Source: JBEVMS01 sp040508515
GTDB taxonomy: Bacteria; Pseudomonadota; Gammaproteobacteria; Xanthomonadales; Rhodanobacteraceae
Direction of reading: 5' to 3'
Assembly (NCBI GenBank): GCA_040508515.1
Contig: JBEVMS010000214.1
Location: 1-6,698, forward strand
Length of the DNA: 6,698 nucleotides
Position 1 is the first letter of the stretch, and every line of letters begins with the position of its first letter. Both the position numbers and the translations under genes were made by a program. Shown here piece by piece: positions 1-6,129 of this stretch. The notes under the pieces are model-generated. The model was not told where the DNA came from. It did not search any database and worked only from the letters and a program-made list of their open reading frames with translations.

Positions 1-698
1 TCGGCCGAGCCGCTGTCCAGCCCCTTGGCCTGATACAGCTCAGTCAAATGCGCCGCGCCGCGATCGGGCACGATCGCCAAACGCTCGGCGCGTGCGCGAA
101 TCTGCGCCTGATAGAACTCGCGCGAACTGTTGACCGACAACCATTCGCCCAACGCCATCGAACAAGCCCCGGCCACCAGCCCGGCCATACCGGCCAGCAG
201 CACCGAATGATCGCTGCTGGCGGCGCCGGCCATGCCCATCACCAGGCTGACGTTGGACACCAGCCCGTCGTTGACGCCCAGCACCGCCGCACGCAAATTG
301 TTGCCGCCGCCACCGTGCCGACCGGCGCGAGGCAAATTGGGCACACCGGTTGGAATGCCCACCGGCACCCCGCCCACCGGCGCGGCATCCGCCTCGTCGG
401 CATGCGGCAAGCGAACCACGCTGGGCACCACGAAATCGGTACCGAAGCGACGCGCCAACCACAGCAAGGTGTGGATACGCAGACTGATTCGTTCCGGCGG
501 CAGTGACTCGCCAGTCTGGATCAGTCGTTGTTCCCAGAAACGGGCATGCGCCCGCTCGGCCGCCGCCATCCGGTGGTAGGTGCGCGAGAGTTCCGCATCG
601 CGCGCCAGGTCGGCCAGCCTCGCGTAAAGCATCGCGTGATCGCGCTCGATACGCAGATTGGCGCGGAAATGCGCCGGCGTGCCGACCCCGCGTTTCAC
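1..698 (-). CDS. Ferritin-like/VIT1 (CCC1) family membrane protein, 3' end outside the window
   Basis: The reading frame stays open from a GTG at 698 to the left edge, giving 232 codons. Residues 10-62 form two ferritin-like helices with candidate iron ligands E18 and the E48-x-x-H51 pair. Residues 99-132 are a Pro/Gly/Val-rich linker. From N133 the protein is typical VIT1/CCC1: NNLRAAVLGVNDGLVSN (133-149), then a second membrane segment leading into SMALGEWLSVNSSREFY (180-196). Known members move Fe2+ or Mn2+ out of the cytoplasm, and MbfA-type ferritin-VIT fusions export iron. A role in iron or manganese export is therefore inferred. An in-frame stop at 723-725 leaves GTG 698 as the only start that keeps the ferritin-like part; the next is ATG at codon 23. 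The GTG overlaps the upstream stop as GTGA. By family length, roughly a hundred or more residues lie beyond the edge. The shortened ferritin part is unusual. Confidence 0.88.
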   Translation of the reverse strand, partial: MKRGVGTPAHFRANLRIERDHAMLYARLADLARDAELSRTYHRMAAAERAHARFWEQRLIQTGESLPPERISLRIHTLLWLARRFGTDFVVPSVVRLPHADEADAAPVGGVPVGIPTGVPNLPRAGRHGGGGNNLRAAVLGVNDGLVSNVSLVMGMAGAASSDHSVLLAGMAGLVAGACSMALGEWLSVNSSREFYQAQIRARAERLAIVPDRGAAHLTELYQAKGLDSGSA

Positions 699-1057
699 CG
701 CGCGAACAACTTCTTGAAACCGTTATCGGTGAAGCCGACGCTGACCTCGTCGCCGCGCACCACCACCGGCCGGCGAATCAGCGCGGGATATTCCTTCAGC
801 AGCAACATCCACTCCGGATCGCTGCGCGGGTCTTTGCGCTGCGGCAACAGGTTGCGCCAGGTGGTGGACGACTTGTTGACCAGCTTTTCCCAACCGCCCA
901 ATTGCTGCGCCCAGGCCTTGAGCTGCTCGGCCGCGACCGGGTTGGCGCGGTAATCGATAAAGCTGTGCGCCAGCTCGAAACGGTTGAGCCAGTTGCGCGC
1001 CTTCTTGCAGGTATCGCAATTGGGCAGGCCGTACAAAATGATCGAAGTCGTGGTCAT
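695..1057 (-). CDS. ArsC/Spx-like (YffB-type) thioredoxin-fold protein
   Basis: A complete protein of 120 residues, the usual size for the ArsC-like YffB/Spx/MgsR group. The N-terminus IILYGLPNCDTCKKARNWL (6-24) carries a C14-x-x-C17 motif at the start of the first helix. TTWR (65-68) and PALIRRPVV (91-99) match conserved family positions, with arginines around 95-96. True arsenate reductases use one active-site Cys plus reductant, but most YffB-type proteins have no proven arsenate activity. I would call it ArsC-family oxidoreductase of unknown substrate; the CXXC also resembles redox-sensing Spx. The frame extends upstream to an ATG at 1144, but family alignment favours the ATG at 1057 (MTTTSIILYG). 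No clear Shine-Dalgarno precedes it. Its TGA overlaps the start of the VIT-family gene. Such genes are often named arsC in Xanthomonas genomes. Confidence 0.9.
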   Translation of the reverse strand: MTTTSIILYGLPNCDTCKKARNWLNRFELAHSFIDYRANPVAAEQLKAWAQQLGGWEKLVNKSSTTWRNLLPQRKDPRSDPEWMLLLKEYPALIRRPVVVRGDEVSVGFTDNGFKKLFAR

Positions 1058-1112
1058 GGATGAGAGCGTCGGCGTGAAGTGGATGGCGATGGACATCGAC
1101 AAAGAGTTAGCG

Positions 1113-1143
1113 TGCGGCCGGCTGGATGCCCAATCCAGCCGCA
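1113..1143. other. Strong inverted repeat between dapD and the ArsC-like gene
   Basis: A perfect 9-bp stem, CGGCTGGAT at 1119-1127 with ATCCAGCCG at 1133-1141, encloses a 5-nt loop. Six outer bases, 1113-1118, can also pair with 1138-1143 in a competing arrangement. It lies in the 174-bp gap downstream of dapD. There is no T-run directly after it on the minus strand, so it is not a textbook intrinsic terminator of dapD. A Rho-dependent end, an RNA-processing or stability hairpin, or a leader structure for the downstream gene are all possible. Confidence 0.5.
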
Positions 1144-1231
1144 TGCAACACCAGGTTTTACTCCCCTGCGCGCGCCTTTACGCAACGCGCCCGCGCAAGA
1201 AAGAGCCTAACGCGGTAGCACACACCGGCAA

Positions 1232-2053
1232 TCAATCGCGCAGCAATTCATTGATGCCGGTCTTGGAACGGGTTTTCTCATCCACCTGCTTGACGATGAT
1301 CGCCGCGTAGAGGCTATGGCTGCCGTCCTTGGCCGGCAAGCTGCCGGCGACCACCACGCTGCCGGCGGGCACGCGCCCGTAACTGATCTCGCCGGTAGCG
1401 CGGTTGTAGATCTTGGTCGACTGGCCCAGGAACACGCCCATGCCGATCACGCTGCCGCGCTCCACCACCACGCCCTCGACCACTTCGGAACGCGCGCCGA
1501 TGAAGCAGTTGTCCTCGATGATGGTCGGGTTGGCCTGCAGCGGTTCCAAGACGCCGCCGATGCCCACGCCGCCGGACAGATGCACGCCCGCGCCGATCTG
1601 CGCGCAGGAGCCCACCGTGGCCCAGGTATCGACCATGGTGCCGGCGCCGACGTAGGCACCGATATTGACGTAGCTGGGCATCAGCACGGCGTCCTTGGCG
1701 ATATGCGCGCCGCGTCGCACCAGCGCGCCGGGCACCACCCGCGCGCCGAGTTGCTGCAGTTCCAGCGCGTCGCCCTGCGCGAAGCGCAGCGGGACCTTGT
1801 CGAATGCCTGCGCCGCGCCGCCGTCGACCACCTGGTTGGCGTTGATGCGGAAATACAGCAGCACCGCTTTCTTGATCCACTGGTTGACGTTCCAGCCGCC
1901 CGCGCCATCGGGCTCGGCGACGCGGCGCTCGCCACTCTCCAACAGCTCGATCACCTGCTCCACGCCCGGACGCAGATGGGTTTCGATTTCACTCTGCGTG
2001 AGTTCGTTACGGCGGTCGAAGGCGTCTTCGATCAACGACTGAATGCTTTGCAT
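1232..2053 (-). CDS. dapD: 2,3,4,5-tetrahydropyridine-2,6-dicarboxylate N-succinyltransferase
   Basis: DapD transfers a succinyl group from succinyl-CoA to tetrahydrodipicolinate in the succinylase branch of lysine and meso-diaminopimelate synthesis, in the cytoplasm. The protein has 273 residues (E. coli 274). Residues 1-100 are the helical N-terminal domain. Residues about 105-235 form the left-handed beta-helix of hexapeptide repeats, with VDTWATVGSCAQIG (141-154), LSGGVGIGGVLEPLQANP (159-176) and DNCFIGARSEVVEG (181-194). D142 and E190 correspond to E. coli catalytic D141 and E189. The C-terminus KTRSKTGINELLRD matches the family end. The ATG at 2053 has an AGGGA ribosome-binding site six bases upstream. 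The next gene upstream on the strand, the YfaZ-like gene, ends 78 bp before it. The identification is secure. Confidence 0.98.
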   Translation of the reverse strand: MQSIQSLIEDAFDRRNELTQSEIETHLRPGVEQVIELLESGERRVAEPDGAGGWNVNQWIKKAVLLYFRINANQVVDGGAAQAFDKVPLRFAQGDALELQQLGARVVPGALVRRGAHIAKDAVLMPSYVNIGAYVGAGTMVDTWATVGSCAQIGAGVHLSGGVGIGGVLEPLQANPTIIEDNCFIGARSEVVEGVVVERGSVIGMGVFLGQSTKIYNRATGEISYGRVPAGSVVVAGSLPAKDGSHSLYAAIIVKQVDEKTRSKTGINELLRD

Positions 2054-2064
2054 GGGACGTCCCT
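2054..2064 (-). promoter_or_regulatory. dapD ribosome-binding site inside a 10-bp palindrome
   Basis: AGGGA at 2060-2064 sits six bases upstream of the dapD ATG and supports that start. Bases 2054-2063 (GGGACGTCCC) are a perfect palindrome that overlaps the site and touches the start codon. It could be an operator half-structure or chance; it is too compact to form a stable hairpin alone. Confidence 0.55.
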
Positions 2065-2097
2065 GGACAAATAGACGCCCATGCTAACGGCCGCTTT

Positions 2098-2130
2098 GAA
2101 AAACTTCGAGCGACCGCCGCGCTATGTCGC
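2098..2130 (-). terminator. Weak terminator candidate after the YfaZ-like gene
   Basis: Directly after the TAA of the YfaZ-like gene the minus strand can pair GCGAC (2126-2130) with GTCGC (2110-2114) across an 11-nt loop, followed six bases later by five T residues (2099-2103). The stem is short and the gap to the T-run is too long for a good intrinsic terminator, so dapD may be partly read through from upstream. Confidence 0.25.
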
Positions 2131-2131
2131 A

Positions 2132-2686
2132 TTAGAGCCCGACGTTGAGGCCGAACATCGGTCCCTTGTAGAGATCGTGGCTGCCGCGATCGTTGAATTC
2201 ACTGCGCAGAACACGGTAACCGCCAAACAGCGAGAACGAGCGGTTGATGCTCAAACGCACCTGCGCGCCATAGTCGTAGCTGGTGTCGAGCGCGCTGCTG
2301 CTCAACGCATCGGGCGTGTAGAAGCCGTAGCCGCCGATCGTGACGCGCGGGATCGGCGTGTTGACATACAGCGAGCCGCCCAGGCCGATGCCGCCGCCGG
2401 AGCCATAGCGAGTGTCCTGATACTGATAGCGCGCACCGATTTCCCAATGCACCGCCGTCGCGGCGGGCGCGATCATCAAGCCGGCCGAGTACAGGTCGGC
2501 ATTGCCGCGGCGATCGTCGGTGTTGAGATAGCCAAAGTCGGCACGCAAGCTGGAACCCAGCGGCGTGCTGATCCCGACACCCAGCGAGCCATCACCGCCG
2601 TCGAGCGAAACGCTGGTTGCCAACGCCGTCTGGATCGACAAGCCAAGCACCGCGGCAACCGCCGCGAACCACATTTTATTCTTCAT
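2132..2686 (-). CDS. YfaZ-family outer-membrane beta-barrel protein
   Basis: A complete protein of 184 residues, close to E. coli YfaZ (about 180). The N-terminus is a Sec signal peptide: MKNK, a hydrophobic stretch W6-S17, and a likely signal-peptidase cut after A21-L22-A23. The mature part has alternating short beta-strand segments rich in Gly, Tyr and Ser, such as SLRADFGYLNTDD, WEIGARYQYQDTRYG, VTIGGYGFYTPD and SFSLFGGYRVLRSEF, ending in MFGLNVGL. This pattern indicates a small barrel of about eight strands in the outer membrane. No substrate is known for the family. The last residue is Leu rather than the aromatic residue usual in the BAM recognition signal. A strong Shine-Dalgarno fixes the start at 2686. 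It stands alone after a 376-bp gap, so it probably has its own promoter. Confidence 0.82.
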   Translation of the reverse strand: MKNKMWFAAVAAVLGLSIQTALATSVSLDGGDGSLGVGISTPLGSSLRADFGYLNTDDRRGNADLYSAGLMIAPAATAVHWEIGARYQYQDTRYGSGGGIGLGGSLYVNTPIPRVTIGGYGFYTPDALSSSALDTSYDYGAQVRLSINRSFSLFGGYRVLRSEFNDRGSHDLYKGPMFGLNVGL

Positions 2687-3062
2687 CTGAAACGACTCCT
2701 TTAACGAATGGAACGCCTATCCGGGCCGACCACCGCAGCGCTTGCACGCGCAGCGCCGCAAACGCGCCCCGCGCCGCTTCGACACCGCGAATCAGGCGCC
2801 GCGGCGCGCGATAACGCCGAGGCTGCGCGCAATACGCTGCACCGCCGGGCGAATGCTCAAACCGGGATAAGCGCGGCAGGGCGCGCATGGTAGCGGCTAA
2901 GCGACACGCCGTGCGCGCGGGGCGGATGGAGATTCCACACGCTGTGAACTGGCGTCGCAGGGTTTGCCGAGCGGCTGATGGTGCGCGGGTCAACCTGCAC
3001 GGCCGACACGGGTGATCGGGCCACATCCAAGCGGCCGACACCCTGCGCGCCGGCGCATCGAA
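2687..3062. other. 376-bp intergenic region between glnD and the YfaZ-like gene
   Basis: I see no convincing gene here. Short open frames on both strands are Arg/Ala/Pro-rich and match no family I know. The region should hold the glnD 3' end and the promoter of the YfaZ-like gene, but no good -35/-10 pair stands out. Visible structure includes a 12-bp perfect palindrome, GCGCCGCGGCGC (2796-2807), and two copies of CGGCCGACAC (3000-3009 and 3032-3041). A 90-nt segment (2957-3046) is closed by the 7-bp inverted repeat GCAGGGT/ACCCTGC. None can be assigned a function from sequence alone. Confidence 0.6.
2695..2702 (-). promoter_or_regulatory. Strong ribosome-binding site of the YfaZ-like gene
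   Basis: AAAGGAGT (minus strand) ends eight bases upstream of the ATG at 2686. It is the best Shine-Dalgarno match in the window, decides the start codon, and suggests higher translation than for the neighbouring genes. Confidence 0.8.
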
Positions 3063-5699
3063 TCAAGCCGCTTTGACCTTGCCGATCCGTTGCAGCAGCG
3101 CTTGCAGAAGACGCTCCTGGGCATCCATATCCAACGGCGCGTCATGCTGGTCGGTGACTTCAAAAAAGTCCTCGACGCGCTCGCCGAACGTGGCGATGCG
3201 GGCGTCGTGCACGCGTACCTGCGCCTCGCTCAACGCCTGCGCCACCGCGGCCAGCAGGCCGGGACGATCGGTGCAGACCAGTGCCAACTGAGTGCGCACG
3301 CCGGCCGCGCTGAAAGCGATGCGTGGCGCCATTTGAAAGTGTTTGAGGTGGCGCGACATGCCGCGCTTGGCCAGCGTGGTCTGCGCGGGCTGTGTCAAGG
3401 TGCGACTGAGTCGCTGGCGCAGCTCTTCGGCGCGCGGCAGGTTGGTCGGCTGCTGGGTATCGGCGTCTAGCAGCAAAAAGGTGTCCAACGCCATGCCCTG
3501 GCGCGAGGAAAGGATGCGCGCTTCGACCACCGAAAAACCCATGCGATCCAGCAACGCGGTGACCGCGGCAAACAGCCCGTCGCGATCGGGCGCATAGACG
3601 AACAACTCGGTGGTGCCGCGCACCGACAGCGGGTGTACTTCCACCAGCGGCGAGGCGCCCTCGGCGCGCAGTATCGCTGCGGTCTGCCAGGCGATCTGTT
3701 CCGGTCGATGGCGTAAAAAACTTAGATCGGGAAAATCCGCCCACGCCCGCGCGATCGCCGCCGCATCGAAGCGATCGGCCAACAGCAACCCCAGTGCCCG
3801 CTCGCGACAGTCGCGCACCCGCGCCGCCCCCTGTGCAGGCGGCGCGGCATCGCTGCGTAGCGCATAACGCGTAGCGGTGTAGAGGTCCGCCAGCAGGCGA
3901 TCTTTCCAGGCATTCCACAGCCGCGGGCTGGTGCCGATGATGTCGGCGATGGTCAGCAGATAAAGGTGATCCAGGCGCTCCCATTCCTCCACCGTATTGG
4001 CGAAACGTTGCACGACGTCCGGGTCGGTAATGTCCTGGCGCTGCGCGGTGGTGCTCATCAGCAAGTGCCAGCGCACCAGCCAGGCGACCCGCTCGATCTG
4101 CTCATCGGGCAAACCCAGCCGGCGGCAGAACTCGCGCGCATCGTGCTCGCCCTGTACCGAATGATCGCCGCCACGCCCCTTGGCGATGTCGTGGAACAGC
4201 GCTGCCAACAAAAGCAGCTCGGGCTTGTCCAGCGTGCCCCAGATTTCGCAGGCGATGGGAAACTCGCGCTGCGCGGCCGGATCGGCGAAGCGCGCCACAT
4301 TACGCAGCACGCGCAAGGTGTGCTCGTCCACGGTGTAGACGTGAAACAGATCGTATTGCATGCGCCCGAACACTTTGCCGAACGCTGGCAGGATCGCCGC
4401 CAACAGGCCGTGCCGATTCATCCGCCACAGCGCTTCGACCGCCGGCGCGCCCATCCGCAGCAGACGCAGAAACGCCGCCAGCACCGCCGGATCGTCGCCC
4501 AGGCTGCCGTCATGCAACGCCGTGGCTTGATGCATGCGACGCATACTGTCGGCGGTGAAACTTTCCACCTCCGGCTCGCCCAGCCGCGCGATGAAAATCT
4601 CCACCAGCGCCGCCGGCCGATAAATGAAAAGATCCGCGTCGCGTGTCGCCAGCCGACTGCCGTAGCGCACGAAATTCTCGCCCACCGGCACCGGATCGAT
4701 GGACGGCTCAAGCATTTCCTCGAAGCGCTCGGCGATCTGCACACCGAGCCGCTCGACCTGGCTGGCGGCGCGGTAATAGCCCTGCATGAACTGCTCAACG
4801 CCGAGGTTCTTGGCGTGCTCGTCCTCAAAGCCCAGCCGCGTGGCTAAGCCACGTTGGTAATCGAACAGCAACCGCTCCTCGGCGCGCCCCGCCTCCAGAT
4901 GCAGTGCATAGCGATAACGGCGCAAGGTCGCTTCCGATTCCAGCAGGCTTTCGCATTCGGCCGGATCGAGCAGGCCGGCGTCCACCATCGCCGGGAAATC
5001 GCGCGCCTGCGCCAGCCGTCGCCCCAACCAGCGCAGGGTATCCAGCGTGCGCAAACCACCAGGGCCATCCTTGAGGTTGGGTTCCAGGTTGTAGGCGGTG
5101 TCGTCGTAACGTGCGTGGCGTGACGCACGCTCCGTCAGACGGGCGGCCAGATAATCATGCGGCGGCCACAGCGTCGGATCGTCGACGATATCGCGCAGTT
5201 GTTCGCTCATTGCACTGTCGCCGACCAGCCGGCGCGCGTCGAGCAGACTGGTGAAGACGCTGACGTCCCGACCGGCCAAATCGCGGCACTGCGCCGGATC
5301 ACGCAGCGCATGGCCGACCTTCAACCCGACGTCCCACAAGGTGGCGAAGAAATGCTCCAGCGCGCGCAGCCGCGCCGGCTCGGGTGCCTCGACCAGGGCA
5401 AGCAGGTCGACATCCGAATAAGGAAACAACAGGCCGCGACCGAAGCCGCCGACCGCGAACAAGGCCGCACCGGGCAATTCGCCCAAGCAAGCGTTCCACA
5501 CGTGCACCACGATGCGCCCAACCGACTCACCGCGCCGATGTGCCAGCGCACTGGCGTCGGCGCCATCCCGAAACGCCACCATCAGCGAGCGATCGACGTC
5601 GCCGAGCAATTGGCGCAGCGCCTGACGCGCCTCCCGCGGCACCCCCGAGCGCGGCACCGCGACCGGCAGGCGGGGCAAGGGCGGCAAGCTGGAATGCAT
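3063..5699 (-). CDS. glnD: Bifunctional [PII] uridylyltransferase/uridylyl-removing enzyme
   Basis: GlnD is the cytoplasmic glutamine sensor. At low glutamine it adds UMP to PII proteins (GlnB/GlnK); at high glutamine it removes it, which sets glutamine synthetase activity and NtrBC output. The 878 residues match the family (about 860-900). The nucleotidyltransferase domain shows GGFGRGLLFPYSDVDLLAL (84-102) with metal ligands D96 and D98. The linker carries NLKDGPGGLRTLD (208-220). The HD domain has FHVYTVDEHT (452-461), H503-D504 in FHDIAKGRGGDHS, and WHLLMSTTAQRQDI (544-557). Two ACT domains follow at about 698-766 and 804-870, each with the D-R-x-G-L loop (705-709 and 811-815). A Leu replaces the Glu of the common GRGEL motif, a position that varies in other GlnDs. 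The ATG at 5699 is the first standard in-frame start after an AGGAG that lies unusually far upstream. All domains look intact. Confidence 0.97.
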   Translation of the reverse strand: MHSSLPPLPRLPVAVPRSGVPREARQALRQLLGDVDRSLMVAFRDGADASALAHRRGESVGRIVVHVWNACLGELPGAALFAVGGFGRGLLFPYSDVDLLALVEAPEPARLRALEHFFATLWDVGLKVGHALRDPAQCRDLAGRDVSVFTSLLDARRLVGDSAMSEQLRDIVDDPTLWPPHDYLAARLTERASRHARYDDTAYNLEPNLKDGPGGLRTLDTLRWLGRRLAQARDFPAMVDAGLLDPAECESLLESEATLRRYRYALHLEAGRAEERLLFDYQRGLATRLGFEDEHAKNLGVEQFMQGYYRAASQVERLGVQIAERFEEMLEPSIDPVPVGENFVRYGSRLATRDADLFIYRPAALVEIFIARLGEPEVESFTADSMRRMHQATALHDGSLGDDPAVLAAFLRLLRMGAPAVEALWRMNRHGLLAAILPAFGKVFGRMQYDLFHVYTVDEHTLRVLRNVARFADPAAQREFPIACEIWGTLDKPELLLLAALFHDIAKGRGGDHSVQGEHDAREFCRRLGLPDEQIERVAWLVRWHLLMSTTAQRQDITDPDVVQRFANTVEEWERLDHLYLLTIADIIGTSPRLWNAWKDRLLADLYTATRYALRSDAAPPAQGAARVRDCRERALGLLLADRFDAAAIARAWADFPDLSFLRHRPEQIAWQTAAILRAEGASPLVEVHPLSVRGTTELFVYAPDRDGLFAAVTALLDRMGFSVVEARILSSRQGMALDTFLLLDADTQQPTNLPRAEELRQRLSRTLTQPAQTTLAKRGMSRHLKHFQMAPRIAFSAAGVRTQLALVCTDRPGLLAAVAQALSEAQVRVHDARIATFGERVEDFFEVTDQHDAPLDMDAQERLLQALLQRIGKVKAA

Positions 5700-5716
5700 G
5701 GCGTTGATGAGCGGAA

Positions 5717-5721
5717 CTCCT
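5717..5721 (-). promoter_or_regulatory. AGGAG Shine-Dalgarno at non-optimal distance from the glnD ATG
   Basis: AGGAG on the minus strand lies 17 bases upstream of the ATG at 5699, well beyond the usual 5-10. No ATG, GTG or TTG occurs in frame between them. An in-frame ATC at 5706-5708 sits at the ideal spacing of eight. Either glnD is translated inefficiently from 5699 or a rare non-AUG start is used. Confidence 0.45.
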
Positions 5722-5819
5722 GAAACGTGGCGCGGTGCTTGGGCGCGGCGAAGATCGGCCAGTCAGCACAGCAAGCCGTGCCCGACGGGTCGAAGCTCAT
5801 GATGCCACTACGGCGCCGC

Positions 5820-6101
5820 TCAGGACGTGCGCGAGCGCCGCCACCACAGCAGCGCCGCGCCGAGTGCGCTGCACGCCACCAGGATCGCAAAACCATACGC
5901 CGCGGGGTTGGCCACTCCGGCCTGATAGATGACGTAGATCAGCCCACTGACGAGCAGCAATTGCGCCACCCACACCAAGACCAGCCCGGCGAACGGTCGC
6001 GGCACGCCCATTCCGCGCAGGAACAGACACACCGCACTGGCCGGCATCCACAGGATCGCCATGAAGATCAGCGCCAGCGAGGCGGGAAACAGGTAGCTCA
6101 T
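5820..6101 (-). CDS. Small three-helix membrane protein of unknown function
   Basis: I do not recognise this 93-residue protein. It has three hydrophobic stretches: about 5-28 (with the start LFPASLALIFMAILWMP), 37-60 (AGLVLVWVAQLLLVSGLIY) and 66-87 (AAYGFAILVACSALGAALLW). A short loop, RGMGVPRPF, joins the first two, and the C-terminus WWRRSRTS is positively charged, which predicts a cytoplasmic tail. It is an inner-membrane protein with no soluble domain. It begins 28 bp after the map stop and is likely cotranscribed with map and perhaps glnD. No clear Shine-Dalgarno precedes ATG 6101, so it may rely on translational coupling to map. Its three evenly spaced helices and low content of rare residues argue that it is a real gene and not a shadow frame. 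Confidence 0.72.
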   Translation of the reverse strand: MSYLFPASLALIFMAILWMPASAVCLFLRGMGVPRPFAGLVLVWVAQLLLVSGLIYVIYQAGVANPAAYGFAILVACSALGAALLWWRRSRTS

Positions 6102-6129
6102 GACTGCAACGGCCGCCGACGCGAAGTGC

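Noticed and set aside
695..1144. Longer 149-residue version of the ArsC-like protein
   Set aside because: The extra 29 residues have no family counterpart, run through the 1113-1143 inverted repeat, and have no better ribosome-binding site than ATG 1057.
1316..2074. 252-codon open frame on the plus strand
   Set aside because: It is the antisense shadow of dapD; the dapD product is near-identical to known enzymes along its length.
2835..2865. Possible sigma70 promoter for the YfaZ-like gene (TTGAGC, 18 bases, CGTATT on the minus strand)
   Set aside because: Only four of six -35 bases and few -10 bases match; such a pair is expected by chance.
2676..3041. 121-codon minus-strand frame spanning the gap before the YfaZ-like gene
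   Set aside because: The product is Arg/Ala/Pro-rich with no recognisable domain, and it overlaps the strong ribosome-binding site and start of the YfaZ-like gene.
3966..4847. 293-codon open frame on the plus strand
   Set aside because: It lies wholly antisense to glnD, whose domains are intact. Its His/Gln/Arg-rich product matches no family, and long antisense frames are common in high-GC genes.
5582..5800. Cys-rich minus-strand frame beginning MSFDPSGTACC before glnD
   Set aside because: Most of it is glnD read in another frame. There is no Shine-Dalgarno, and the Cys/Arg richness is what a shifted GC-rich frame gives.
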